DNA of 64,000 bases from Pirellula staleyi DSM 6068 (lineage in GTDB: Bacteria > Planctomycetota > Planctomycetia > Pirellulales > Pirellulaceae): positions 4,340,001-4,404,000 of the forward strand of contig NC_013720.1 of assembly GCF_000025185.1 (NCBI RefSeq). The letters are read 5' to 3'. A program made the translations under genes and the position numbers. The notes below the pieces were generated by a model, which worked only from the letters and a program-made list of their open reading frames with translations, made no database searches and was not told the origin of the DNA. Every line of letters begins with the position of its first letter. The first letter of the stretch is position 1. Below, piece after piece: positions 36,077-45,198 of the stretch.

Positions 36077-37101
36077 AGCTGTTTGCGCGGAAGACGTCGC
36101 GCCTTGCTCTGCCGTGAAGCTGCCACGCGCGGAGTCGCGCAAGCGATGATCGCCCCGATCAGCTCGGTGTAGGTCATGCCGATTTTGGTCGCGAGCATTG
36201 GCAAATCCGAATGTTCGGGGTGCAAACCGGCCAGCGGGTTCACTTCCAAAAGGTACGGTTTTCCCAAGCTATCGCAGCGAATATCAACCCGCCCTGCATC
36301 GCGACAGCCGAGCGTTTTCCAGGTCGCCAGCGACAGAGCTTCCACTTCCTTAACGAGCGGATCATCGGCAGGTCGAATCAGATCGTAGATGATCAGCTCT
36401 TCGCAGTTCTCTTTGTTGCGATAGGTGTACCCCACCTGATCGGAATCGCTGCGGAGTTTGATTTCGAGCGAACCGAGCACACGTGTGCTGACTCCTTCTC
36501 CGAGCAAACCGGTGGTGAACTCTCGGCCGTCGAGGTAGGTCTCGACCAACACGCTTTGCTGATGCTCGCGGAGCAGATGCTCGCAGATCGCGCGTAGCGC
36601 TTCAGGCGATGTGACTTTCGAGAGGCTGGTGACCCCTTTGCTCGTCCCTTCGGCAATCGGCTTGGCGAACAGCGGATAGGGGAGGGTAAGTCCCTCGAGA
36701 TCTTCGAGCTTACTGATCACCGCAAACGGCGCTGTCGGAAGTCCCGCCGCCGCGAGGACTTGTTTGGTCAGCCCTTTGTGGAGCGTGAGGCTCATCACCA
36801 GCGGATCGGAAAAGGTGTAGGGGATGCCGTACACATCGAGGATCGCTGGCACTTGCGCCTCGCGCCCCATCCCTTCGATCCCCTCGGCAATATTGAGAAC
36901 GAGATCCCAGTCGTCTCCTGCGGTGAGTCGCGCCATGAGCGCTCGCGCACTCCCGATCCGATCGCTGGTGTGACCAAGCTCGGCGAGCGCTTGCTCGAGA
37001 TGAACGATCGTGTCGTCGCGGTCGAATTCAGCCGCATCGTCGAGCGACATGCCGAGCGCGACATATTCCGAGCGTAGGTCGTAGGTAATTCCAATCCGCA
37101 T
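36073..37101 (-). CDS. D-Ala-D-Ala ligase-like ATP-grasp protein
   Basis: A 342-residue ligase starting MRIGITYDLRSEYV. It has an N-terminal substrate domain and an ATP-grasp fold with PYPLFAKPIAEGTSKGV, ETYLDGREFTTGLLG, GRVDIRCD and YLLEVNPLAGLHPEHSD. The carboxyl-activating DIR/EVN metal-binding residues are present. It lacks the canonical D-Ala-D-Ala signature, so I do not call it Ddl. It is translationally coupled (ATGA) to the ATP-grasp/GNAT gene, so the two likely act in sequence on one substrate. A family B repeat lies upstream, between it and the YkgJ gene. Confidence 0.9.
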   Translation of the reverse strand: MRIGITYDLRSEYVALGMSLDDAAEFDRDDTIVHLEQALAELGHTSDRIGSARALMARLTAGDDWDLVLNIAEGIEGMGREAQVPAILDVYGIPYTFSDPLVMSLTLHKGLTKQVLAAAGLPTAPFAVISKLEDLEGLTLPYPLFAKPIAEGTSKGVTSLSKVTSPEALRAICEHLLREHQQSVLVETYLDGREFTTGLLGEGVSTRVLGSLEIKLRSDSDQVGYTYRNKENCEELIIYDLIRPADDPLVKEVEALSLATWKTLGCRDAGRVDIRCDSLGKPYLLEVNPLAGLHPEHSDLPMLATKIGMTYTELIGAIIACATPRVAASRQSKARRLPRKQL

Positions 37102-37197
37102 GGTCGGGCGATCTACTGCTTACAAGCGAGAGTCAGGAAGTCTAGCGTTTCGTCTAGCGATGAATGTCATGGAGCAACGAACAGTCTGCCATCCAGT

Positions 37198-37312
37198 GTG
37201 CCACTGGGCTCTGCCCAGTTCGAAGTGTGAAGGGAGTCGATGTTTCAAGGAGATTTCACCAAAACATCGTTTCCAACTTCTGCACTGGCAAGATGCCAAT
37301 GGCTCCCAACAA
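37198..37312 (-). repeat. Family B element, copy 3 (inverted)
   Basis: An element with hairpin ends CTGGGCTCTGCCCAG and CACTGGCAAGATGCCAATG. It is the reverse of the B copies at 60099 and 60836 but diverged in the middle, and it separates the ATP-grasp gene from the YkgJ gene. Confidence 0.65.
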
Positions 37313-37358
37313 CAACTGCCATTGCTCGATAGACGAAGTACTAGGGAGCCAACAAGGT

Positions 37359-37847
37359 TTAACCGGGATCGCCCGAGACGATTTCTTCGTACAGCTGTTT
37401 GTGCCACCGCTCGGCATCGGTCTGGTTCATGTCGAGCGCTTCGAGCAACGTCTGACCGATTTGCAGCAGCTGCGTCGGACAGCCGTCGGACAACCCACCT
37501 GTCAGTCCAGTGTGGTTGTACTGAAATGGATAGATGCGGCAAACGAGGGGTCGCACTTCCAGCGGAAGGACGCAGCCCGCGTTTCCGAGGAACATGCAGT
37601 CCCCATTTTCCTTCCGCTTCAGAACCCGCCGCGTCATGTCGGGACGAAACACATGCGCGAGCCAAACCGGGTCGTCGTCGTGCTGCAAATAGACTGGATC
37701 ATCCGGGTAGCGATACTCGGTGAAGTCGGTGAGCCCGGTATGCTCGGCGATCCGCTCGGTATCGCCTGCCGTCGGATGAATTTCGCACGATTGGCAGCAG
37801 GTGAGCTGCACGCGCGAGCAGCGCACGCAAAGGAATTCTTCAGACAT
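37359..37847 (-). CDS. YkgJ family cysteine-cluster protein
   Basis: A 162-residue protein starting MSEEFLCVRCSRV. It contains a first cysteine group CVRC...CCQSC and a second one with GDCMFLGNAGCVLPLEVRPLVCRIYPFQ and DGCPTQL. The pattern matches the YkgJ/CxxCxxxxC zinc- or iron-sulfur-binding family, whose role is uncertain. The frame is open to 37943 but the M at 37847 precedes the first cysteine group in the usual way. It lies between the KamA gene and the ATP-grasp pair, on the same strand. Confidence 0.85.
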   Translation of the reverse strand: MSEEFLCVRCSRVQLTCCQSCEIHPTAGDTERIAEHTGLTDFTEYRYPDDPVYLQHDDDPVWLAHVFRPDMTRRVLKRKENGDCMFLGNAGCVLPLEVRPLVCRIYPFQYNHTGLTGGLSDGCPTQLLQIGQTLLEALDMNQTDAERWHKQLYEEIVSGDPG

Positions 37848-37975
37848 CGGAAAGCATCGCTTCGAAAAACGCGGAGGGACCGAATGAACAATGGATTCGT
37901 GCTGTGCTGAGCTATGCCGGTAACACGGGCACCCCGTACCCACGTCTAGCTAGTCACACAGCCAGTCCGCTGCGA

Positions 37976-37997
37976 CATCCACCCCGCAAGGTGGATG
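37976..37997. repeat. CATCCACC/GGTGGATG hairpin
   Basis: A perfect 8-bp stem with a CCGCAA loop, between the YkgJ and KamA genes. It could be a terminator for KamA (minus strand) but no T-run follows. Confidence 0.6.
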
Positions 37998-38031
37998 CCG
38001 CAACGCTGGGATGACGATGGCTCGAGGGCCT

Positions 38032-39342
38032 TTAAGGCGTCGGATCGGGATAGCGATAAACCTGCCCTTCGTAGTTGCGCAGCAGCAGGTCGTTGCCATC
38101 GCGACCGACGACGTAGTTCGGCTGAAGTGGAATTTTTCCACCACCGCCGGGGGCATCGATCACATAAGTCGGCACTGCGTAGCCGGTCGTATGCCCACGC
38201 AAACCTTCGATGATTTCGAGTCCTTTGGAGACCGAAGTTCGAAAGTGAGCCGAACCGCTGATCGGATCGCATTGATAGATGTAGTAAGGACGTACGCGCA
38301 TCATCAGCAAGCGATGCACAAGATCCTTCATCGTGTCGACCCGGTCGTTCACCCCTTTGAGCAGCACCGTTTGCGAACCGAGCGGAATGCCAGCGTCGGC
38401 TAGCCGCGCGCATGCTTGGTTTGCCTCCGGCGTGCATTCGTCGGGGTGCAGGAAGTGGATGCTCATCCAGAGGGGCGAATACTTTTTGAACACCCGGATC
38501 AGCTGCGGGGTGATGCGCTGCGGCAAAACCGCCGGCATCTTGGTCCCGATGCGGACGAACTCCAGGTGGGGAATCGATCGGAGCCGACCGAGAATCCAGT
38601 CGAGTTTGTCTTCGCTGAGGGCCAGAGGATCGCCACCACTGATCAGCACGTCGCGAATCGTCGGAGTTTGGCGAATGTATTCAAACGCCTTCTCCAGACG
38701 CTGTTCGCTCGGCATGATTTCGCCATGTCCGACCACGCGCGACCGGGTGCAGTAGCGGCAGTAGGTGCTGCAGAAATCGAGCGCCAGCAGGAGTACCCGA
38801 TCGGGATAGCGATGGACCAGCCCTGGTGTTGGACTATGACCATCTTCTCCGAGCGGATCGTCGGCTTCCCCCGGCGTACGGAGGAATTCGCCAGTCACCG
38901 GCACCACCGTGCGGCGGAGAGGCTGATTGGCATCCTCGCGGTCGAGCAGGCTCATGTAGTAGGGGGTGATCCCTACCGGCAACATCGAGCCGCCGTCGAC
39001 CAGCGCCTGACGCTCGTCGCTCGACAGAACCAGCATCTTTTCGAACTGCTGCAGCGTCCGGATGCGGTTGCGCGATTGCCAGCGCCAATCGTTCCAGTCG
39101 CGGTCGGCAACTTCAGGAAAGAAGGCGCGGCGAAAAGCGCGGGTACGAGTCGTTGTGCGTGGTCGCTTGAAAGCAGGTGCGACGAAGCTGGCGGGCTCGG
39201 TCGGCAGACTCGCTGGCGCGATTCGACTCGTGGGAGTGACAACGGGTAAAGAAAATTCCGAGGTGGTTGTTTCGAACCTACTACTTGGAGGTTCTTCAAG
39301 GTCAACGGAAACAATCGACTGCTCGCAGTCGGACTGAGTCAT
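38032..39342 (-). CDS. kamA: Lysine 2,3-aminomutase-like radical SAM enzyme (KamA family)
   Basis: A 436-residue protein. Residues 75-150 carry the aminomutase N-terminal DWNDWRWQSRNRI. The radical SAM core has CSTYCRYCTRSR (C191, C195, C198) binding a [4Fe-4S] cluster and SAM, and VLISGGDPLAL. The PLP lysine lies in DAPGGGGKIPLQPNY (about K403). Family enzymes convert L-lysine to beta-lysine. The first ~70 residues are an unconserved Ser/Thr/Pro-rich stretch. EpmB, the EF-P modification enzyme, is related; no EpmA is in the window, and the N-terminal domain favours KamA. Nearby ATP-grasp/GNAT genes suggest beta-lysine is built into a product. ATG 39342 is preferred over upstream codons to 39474. 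Confidence 0.9.
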   Translation of the reverse strand: MTQSDCEQSIVSVDLEEPPSSRFETTTSEFSLPVVTPTSRIAPASLPTEPASFVAPAFKRPRTTTRTRAFRRAFFPEVADRDWNDWRWQSRNRIRTLQQFEKMLVLSSDERQALVDGGSMLPVGITPYYMSLLDREDANQPLRRTVVPVTGEFLRTPGEADDPLGEDGHSPTPGLVHRYPDRVLLLALDFCSTYCRYCTRSRVVGHGEIMPSEQRLEKAFEYIRQTPTIRDVLISGGDPLALSEDKLDWILGRLRSIPHLEFVRIGTKMPAVLPQRITPQLIRVFKKYSPLWMSIHFLHPDECTPEANQACARLADAGIPLGSQTVLLKGVNDRVDTMKDLVHRLLMMRVRPYYIYQCDPISGSAHFRTSVSKGLEIIEGLRGHTTGYAVPTYVIDAPGGGGKIPLQPNYVVGRDGNDLLLRNYEGQVYRYPDPTP

Positions 39343-40228
39343 ATATAGATGTCCAGGAGACACGGAAAAAAGCCTGCGCTCGCCACGGTTTTCCTCCCGA
39401 GGTGCGCCAGACCGCCAACACAGCGGCCTAATAAGAGTGGTCGCCGCGAGCCATTCGCGGACGTCCGGAACCAACCAACCGATTTCAAGGGACGTTTTTG
39501 GGGCCGAATCAAACGGCGCGTCGCTTGTTTTCCAGACCGATACAGCGTCTGGCAGCCAGCAAAGTCATCGTCTCTGCGAGCTTTAGGGATGCCCACCTCG
39601 ACGGGCAACAAATTTCGGTCGATCGAAAGCGGTCGCACTGGCCCGAAGTGAGCCAAGCGGGGATTCGATAGGTCAGCACCACCAGGCAAAACTGCCGTGT
39701 AAGAGAGCAGTCGTGCCACACTCAGGTCACGAGCTCGCTGTTGCGATCGAGTGGCAGCGATGGTAACGGGTGTTACATCGCCCCCAGCAGACATTCCCAG
39801 CTTCCTGGAATTGCCACTACGAACTACTCGACGAACTTGCCAAGACAACGCAGTTTGACTTTGTTGCGGCACATCCACCGAGATTCGCCACTGGCTATCC
39901 ATAACCGAGCCAAGCTCACGGACCAACACGATCAAGTGATCGCTGCGGAATTAAAGAAATACCCGCACGAACTGTCAATGGTTGTTCGCTCTCGAATACC
40001 AAAAATCGGCAAAATCGTTTCCAAGATCGATCTTTGCCATCCATTTTCACTCCCCTCGACCCAACTGTCCCGCTCGGGCAAGGCCTCTTCGAGCCTGCTT
40101 CAGCTTCACAAATCGGGCTGGGTTTCGTATCACTCACCGGTCGGTTGCATGCAGCATGGCGGCCCCTGAAACATCGCCGCTGCTAAAGCCCCTCGAAACG
40201 CAACCAGCGAAAGCCGAGCGAAAAACCT
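39343..40228. other. Long intergenic region without recognised genes
   Basis: About 885 bp. Frames at 39339-39935 (-) and 39741-40169 (+) are open but have no recognisable domain, and I leave them out. One bulged hairpin (GCGATGGTAAC with GTTACATCGC) lies at 39757-39781, which might be regulatory. No repeat family of this window occurs here. Confidence 0.5.
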
Positions 40229-41593
40229 TTGAAAAACGGCGCTACCACCGATCCTCCTCCCGCTCCAAGCACCTGGCTGCTGTGGCAACGCGCCCTGCCA
40301 TTCGCCACGCTGTTTGGGGTGGTCTACTTCGTGCAAGGCTTTGCCGAACCGACTGCGGGGCTCGTTTCGCAGCCATTTGTCGATAGTTTTTCGAGTGCCG
40401 GTTTCGCCGCCACCGAAATCGGGGCCTGGCTCGGAATCGTCGGCCTCCCTTGGTCGATCAAGCCACTCGCCGGACTGATGATCGACTTCATTCCCCTGGG
40501 AAGACTGGGGAGAAGCGGCTGGCTACTGCTCGGGAATTTGCTCAGCATCGTCGGCTATGGCTGTGCGGCGCTCACGCTCCTGCTGGCGGGCGGGGAAGGA
40601 CTCGTCGCAGCGCTGCTGCTGGCCAGTTCCGGGGTCGCAATCGCCGATGTCGCCACCGATGCCTTGGCGATTTCCCGGGGACAGCCGCTCGGGATCACCG
40701 GGCAACTGCAGTCGGTGCAGTGGGGAGCCCTTTCGCTCGCGGGGATTCTCGCTGGCGAACTGGGGGGCTATCTCGCCGCCAGCAATCGGCTGGGGCTCGG
40801 GATGGTCGTTTGCGCGCTGCTGGGTCTCTTGGTGATTGCGGTGCAGTTGATTTTGCGCGTCTTACATCCAGCGGTGATCGTCGAGCACGCGCCGCCCGTC
40901 ATCAGCTCTGATGAACCAACAGCCGCTCGGGCGTCGACACTCGGCGAGGCCTACCGGCAGCTGATCCTGGCAGCCCAAAGTCGACTGGTAATCACCACCG
41001 GGCTGTTTCTGTTCCTCTGGAGTTTCAATCCGTTCTCTACGGCGGTGCTGCAAAGCTACGCCACCGACATCCTGGGGCTCGACGAGCAGTTTTATGGGCG
41101 ACTCATCAGCGTGCAGTGCCTGGCGATGTTCGTGACCGCCTGTGTCTACGGCATCATCTGCCGCATGGTTGCGATGCGGGTGCTCGTGCATCTCTCCATC
41201 GCCGCCGGCATCGCCTGCACACTCGCTTACTGGGGATTCAGTGGCGCTACTTCGGGGGTGATTGTCACGCTGTTTGTCGGAGCGGCCTACATGCTCGGAA
41301 CCTTGATTCAGCTCGACCTGGCGGCCCGCGTCGTTCCGATCCGCTCGGCCGGAACCGTCTTCGCGCTTTTGATGGCGATCAGCAATTCGGGACTCTCGGC
41401 CAGCCTCACCGTGGGTGGCTTTCTCTACGATCAGCTCTTCCTGTGGACCGAAAGTCGTCACGCCGCCTTTCATCTGCTCGTCGGAATTGGGGGGCTCTCC
41501 ACCTCCCTCTGCTGGCTCGTCGTGCCGTTTCTTCCGCCACTCGATGATCGGCCAATTTCCCCGGCCAAGGCTGCCGATGTGACAGAAACGTAA
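40229..41593 (+). CDS. Major facilitator superfamily (BT1/AmpG-like) transporter
   Basis: A 454-residue protein with 12 predicted helices. The start of the fold, LFGVVYFVQGFAEPTAGLVSQPF, and later GLPWSIKPLAGLMIDFIPL match the folate-biopterin/AmpG-like branch of MFS. IADVATDALAISRG carries the typical TM4-5 acidic loop. The substrate cannot be predicted. The frame starts at a TTG (40229); no ATG lies between it and helix 1, so TTG or an earlier start is likely. It is separate from the downstream lut operon (198 bp gap). Confidence 0.85.
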   Translation: MKNGATTDPPPAPSTWLLWQRALPFATLFGVVYFVQGFAEPTAGLVSQPFVDSFSSAGFAATEIGAWLGIVGLPWSIKPLAGLMIDFIPLGRLGRSGWLLLGNLLSIVGYGCAALTLLLAGGEGLVAALLLASSGVAIADVATDALAISRGQPLGITGQLQSVQWGALSLAGILAGELGGYLAASNRLGLGMVVCALLGLLVIAVQLILRVLHPAVIVEHAPPVISSDEPTAARASTLGEAYRQLILAAQSRLVITTGLFLFLWSFNPFSTAVLQSYATDILGLDEQFYGRLISVQCLAMFVTACVYGIICRMVAMRVLVHLSIAAGIACTLAYWGFSGATSGVIVTLFVGAAYMLGTLIQLDLAARVVPIRSAGTVFALLMAISNSGLSASLTVGGFLYDQLFLWTESRHAAFHLLVGIGGLSTSLCWLVVPFLPPLDDRPISPAKAADVTET

Positions 41594-41791
41594 TGCCGTA
41601 AACTGATGCCCCTCCTGGGGTTCTCGAAATTCGATCTTTCGGCGATCGAAGCCACCTCTGCACCACACCACCAGTCGATCGACTATAGTAAGATGAGTGA
41701 GACGATCGGCTGACGATCGCTTTAGCCCTGCCGAACTTCCTGACGCGAAGCCTACTAGCGAAACTGGTACTGCCAGTAGCGACTCTCTCCT

Positions 41792-42538
41792 ATGCCTACC
41801 GTTGGTCTGTTTATCCCTTGCTACGTCGACCAGATGTATCCCCATGTCGGGATGGCCACGCTCGAGTTGCTCGAGCAGCTGGGATGTAAGGTCGAATTTC
41901 CCACCGCCCAAACTTGCTGCGGACAGCCGATGTCGAACACCGGCTGCACCGACGAGGCCAAGCCTTTGGCCCGGAAGTTTCTCGATGTCTTTGCCGACTA
42001 CGAATACATCGTCGCTCCCTCGGGCAGCTGCGTCTCGATGGTGCGGCATCACTACGACGAACTGGTGCACGACGACAAACGCCTCGTGCCGACGCAAAAG
42101 AAAACGTTCGAGCTCTGCGAGTTCATCGTCGATGTGCTGAAGGTCGAAAAAATCGATCGTCCGTTTCCACATCGCGTGGGGCTACATCAAAGTTGTCACG
42201 GACTCCGCGAACTGCGGCTCGCTTCGTCGAGCGAAGTCATGGGTCCCCCGTTTGGCAAGACCCGCCAACTGCTCGCCAGCATGGCCGGCATTGAGCTGGT
42301 GAATCTCGAGCGTCCCGATGAATGCTGTGGCTTCGGCGGAACCTTTGCGGTGAGTGAAGAGGCGGTTTCGTGCATGATGGGGGACGACCGAATCTACGAC
42401 CACGAGAAATCGGGAACCCAGGTGCTGACAGCCAACGACATGAGCTGCCTGATGCACTTGCAGGGAATTATTGCTCGCAAGAAGAAGCCGCTGCGTGTGA
42501 TGCATGTCGCTGAAATCTTGGCAGGACACTCCGTATGA
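41792..42538 (+). CDS. lutA: Lactate utilization protein A (LutA)
   Basis: A 248-residue protein with two CCG cysteine-rich domains: CYVDQMYPHVG and QTCCGQPMSNTGC in the first, HQSCHGLRELRL and ECCGFGGTFAV in the second. Such CCG domains bind a [4Fe-4S] cluster and resemble the heterodisulfide reductase/glycolate oxidase GlcF group. LutABC forms a flavin-free, iron-sulfur L-lactate oxidation complex in Bacillus. Its stop overlaps the lutB start by 4 bases (ATGA), indicating translational coupling. Confidence 0.93.
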   Translation: MPTVGLFIPCYVDQMYPHVGMATLELLEQLGCKVEFPTAQTCCGQPMSNTGCTDEAKPLARKFLDVFADYEYIVAPSGSCVSMVRHHYDELVHDDKRLVPTQKKTFELCEFIVDVLKVEKIDRPFPHRVGLHQSCHGLRELRLASSSEVMGPPFGKTRQLLASMAGIELVNLERPDECCGFGGTFAVSEEAVSCMMGDDRIYDHEKSGTQVLTANDMSCLMHLQGIIARKKKPLRVMHVAEILAGHSV

Positions 42539-43929
42539 CACACTCGACACTAGCCACTGCGTTTGTCGCCGATCGTCCTCGCGCTGAGTGGCACGATAAG
42601 ACCCTGTGGTTCGTCCGCTCGAAGCGCGACAAAGCGGCCTCCAAGCTTCCCGAGTGGGAATTGCTGCGCGAAACAGCGTCGCAAATCAAAGCGCACACCA
42701 TGTCGCGCATGGCCGACTATTTAGAGCAGTTCGAGCGCAACGCCCAGAAGCACGGAGTGATTGTCCACTGGGCCAAGGATGCCGCCGAGCATAACGCCAT
42801 CGTGCACAAAATTTTGGCCGATCGAGGTGTCACGCGGCTGGTGAAAAGCAAGTCGATGCTCACCGAAGAGTGCCACCTCAATCCTTACCTCGAGCGGCAC
42901 GGTATCGAGGTGGTCGATAGCGACCTCGGCGAACGGATCGTGCAGCTCGCCGGTGAACCTCCGAGCCATATCGTCCTCCCGGCGATCCATAAGAAGAAGG
43001 AAGATATTGGCGAGCTGTTCCACGAACATCTGCACACCGAAAAAGGGGCTTCGGACCCGAACTACCTAACCGAAGCTGCCCGCCACCACTTGCGCGACCG
43101 CTTTATGCGGGCCGATGCGGGGCTCACGGGAGTGAACTTCGCGATCGCCGAAACCGGCGGCATTGTGGTCTGCACCAACGAAGGCAACGCCGATATCGGT
43201 GTGTCGCTTCCCAAAGTGCATATCGCCAGCATGGGGATGGAAAAAATCATTCCTCGTGCAGCCGATTTGAGCATCTTTTTGCGACTCTTGGCGCGAAGTG
43301 CCACGGGACAGCCGATCACGACTTATTCGTCGCATTTCCACGGGCCACGTCCTGGTGGCGAGCTCCATATTGTGATCGTCGATAACGGCCGGACGGGATT
43401 GCTCGGGAGCGACGAGCATCGCCGCTCGCTCAACTGCATTCGCTGCGGCGCGTGCATGAACACTTGCCCGGTCTATCGTCGCAGCGGCGGATTCAGCTAC
43501 GAAAGCACCGTGCCTGGGCCGATCGGCTCGATCCTCTCGCCAGCCCGCGATCCGAAAGAACATAAATCACTGCCCTTTGCCTGCACGCTGTGTGGATCGT
43601 GCACCGATGTTTGTCCGGTGAAAATCGACCTGCATCATCAGCTGCTGACGCTCCGCAGCGAAATTGCTCACAAGGGGCATTTGCCCTGGTCGAAGCGGAT
43701 GTCGATGAAGCTGGCTTCGATGGTCCTCAGCCGCACTTGGCTCTACAACCTGGCAGGTAAAACAGCGCGTTTGGCGCTCCGCATCTTGCCACGATTCCTC
43801 GTCTACAATCCCTTGAACGACTGGGGGCGCCAGCGCGATCTCCCACCTGCTCCTGCGGCCAGTTTCCGAGAACAATTAAAGCAGCGTCATGCCACACGAA
43901 ACGAAGCCAGCCAAAATCAATCCAAATAG
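42535..43929 (+). CDS. lutB: Lactate utilization protein B (LutB)
   Basis: A 464-residue iron-sulfur protein. An N-terminal LUD domain (about 70-290) is followed by two [4Fe-4S] ferredoxin motifs, CIRCGACMNTCPVYR and CTLCGSCTDVCPVKI. It passes electrons from lactate oxidation toward an acceptor. Start ATG 42535 overlaps lutA by 4 bases, and the lutC start (43889) lies within its last 41 bases, so the three genes form one tightly coupled operon. Confidence 0.93.
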   Translation: MTHSTLATAFVADRPRAEWHDKTLWFVRSKRDKAASKLPEWELLRETASQIKAHTMSRMADYLEQFERNAQKHGVIVHWAKDAAEHNAIVHKILADRGVTRLVKSKSMLTEECHLNPYLERHGIEVVDSDLGERIVQLAGEPPSHIVLPAIHKKKEDIGELFHEHLHTEKGASDPNYLTEAARHHLRDRFMRADAGLTGVNFAIAETGGIVVCTNEGNADIGVSLPKVHIASMGMEKIIPRAADLSIFLRLLARSATGQPITTYSSHFHGPRPGGELHIVIVDNGRTGLLGSDEHRRSLNCIRCGACMNTCPVYRRSGGFSYESTVPGPIGSILSPARDPKEHKSLPFACTLCGSCTDVCPVKIDLHHQLLTLRSEIAHKGHLPWSKRMSMKLASMVLSRTWLYNLAGKTARLALRILPRFLVYNPLNDWGRQRDLPPAPAASFREQLKQRHATRNEASQNQSK

Positions 43930-44518
43930 TCGGGCCGAGATGCTCGCGACCGTGCGGAAACAAAAAGTACCGCCCGCCGAGCTCCCTTCGCTCGATCAAA
44001 AGTGGACCACCTACGAGAACCGGGTCGAGAAGTTCCAGGAACTCTTGGAATCGATCGGCGGGGTGTTCGTGCCGGTCCAGAACGAGCAAGAGATCGCCGA
44101 CTACCTGAAGACAATGCCGGTGGTGCAGCAAGCGAAAATGGTGGTTTCGCTCATTCCTGAATTGCTTGCGGGCAATTTTGATCTCGGCCAGGTGGAAGAC
44201 CCGCACGAGCTCGAGCCGGTCGATTTTTTCCTCCTGCGAGGTGAGCTCGGTGTCGCCGAAAATAGCGCCATTTGGCTGACCGATCGGGAGATGAAGCATC
44301 GCATCGTGCTGTTCATTACGCAGCATTTGTCGATGGTGATTCGCGCGAGCACGATCGTCAGCAACATGTACGAGGCGTATCAGAAAATCAGTGTTTCGGA
44401 TCGTCCTTACGGCACGTTCCACGCCGGTCCGTCGAAGACCGCCGATATCGAGCAGTCGCTGGTGATCGGCGCGCATGGCCCGCGCTCGCTCACCGTCTTT
44501 TGTCTGCTCGATACGTAG
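43889..44518 (+). CDS. lutC: Lactate utilization protein C (LutC), LUD domain
   Basis: A 209-residue protein with the LUD (lactate utilization) fold. It includes FQELLESIGGVFVPVQNEQEIADYLK, ELGVAENSAIWLTD, and GTFHAGPSKTADIEQSLVIGAHGPRSL, the last being the usual LutC C-terminal stretch. It overlaps lutB by 41 bases. A HESGH-containing gene starts 9 bases after its stop, likely in the same transcript. Confidence 0.9.
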   Translation: MPHETKPAKINPNSRAEMLATVRKQKVPPAELPSLDQKWTTYENRVEKFQELLESIGGVFVPVQNEQEIADYLKTMPVVQQAKMVVSLIPELLAGNFDLGQVEDPHELEPVDFFLLRGELGVAENSAIWLTDREMKHRIVLFITQHLSMVIRASTIVSNMYEAYQKISVSDRPYGTFHAGPSKTADIEQSLVIGAHGPRSLTVFCLLDT

Positions 44519-44527
44519 GCGATCCGC

Positions 44528-45007
44528 GTGGAAGAGATCGCCTATCACGAATCGGGGCATGCCTTCGCGGCGGCGTATCTCGGCGCACGGGTCCATTCGA
44601 TCAGCATCGAGCCCGACCGCAACGATCTTCCCGATCGTGAAGGGGAGGCGACCTACTCGTTTCGCCGTGGCCAGTACACGCAGCAGCAAGTGGCGCAGAA
44701 CATCATGTTCGTGGCACTGGCGGGACCGGTGGCCGAGATGATCTATCGCCAGGAGCCGCTCCACCCGGCGTTTGTGCCCGAGTGGGCCTACGACTGGCAG
44801 CAGGCGATGGATGCTGCGGCGGCGATTCAGCCCGACGAGCGTAAACGGCTGACGGTGCTCGAAATGCTCGTCCGGAAGATGCACGAGCTGTTTCGTCTCG
44901 ATCAGCACTGGGCCGCGATTGCTGCGGTGGCCGACAATCTGCTGGCCCACGAAACGCTCGACGAAGATCAGCTGTCGGAGATCTTTGCTGCCTGGCTCCG
45001 CCGGTAG
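44528..45007 (+). CDS. FtsH/M41-like HESGH protein at the end of the lut operon
   Basis: A 159-residue protein with HESGHAFAAAYLG at residues 7-19, a zinc-metallopeptidase-like HExxH motif, and an M41-like MFVALAGPVAEMIY. The C-terminal half is helical. It resembles a small detached FtsH peptidase domain, but no third zinc ligand (usually an Asp/Glu further on) could be assigned with confidence. It starts at a GTG 9 bases after the lutC stop and is therefore probably expressed with lutABC. Its link to lactate oxidation is inference only. Confidence 0.7.
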   Translation: MEEIAYHESGHAFAAAYLGARVHSISIEPDRNDLPDREGEATYSFRRGQYTQQQVAQNIMFVALAGPVAEMIYRQEPLHPAFVPEWAYDWQQAMDAAAAIQPDERKRLTVLEMLVRKMHELFRLDQHWAAIAAVADNLLAHETLDEDQLSEIFAAWLRR

Positions 45008-45198
45008 TCCCTAAAACCGTTTGCTATCAAGCGTTAGGTTCAGGGAGCCTTGCCGTGTAAAACTTCGGCCAGCGCGAAACACGCCTGCCCAAGCGGGCGG
45101 TGAATTTGGTATGGTTGAGGCTCGCGGATTTCCGATTCCCACATCGCCAGCTCGGCGTCCTCCGCTCGACGCACAAGCCAGAATAGCTCGGTAGGTTC

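Noticed and set aside
38032-39342. EpmB (EF-P beta-lysylation) identity for the radical SAM enzyme
   Set aside because: The aminomutase-type N-terminal domain is present and neither EpmA nor EF-P is in the window, so KamA is preferred; it is not excluded.
39339-39935. 198-residue open frame on the - strand upstream of kamA
   Set aside because: It has no recognisable domain, no ribosome-binding site, and atypical composition; the region looks non-coding.
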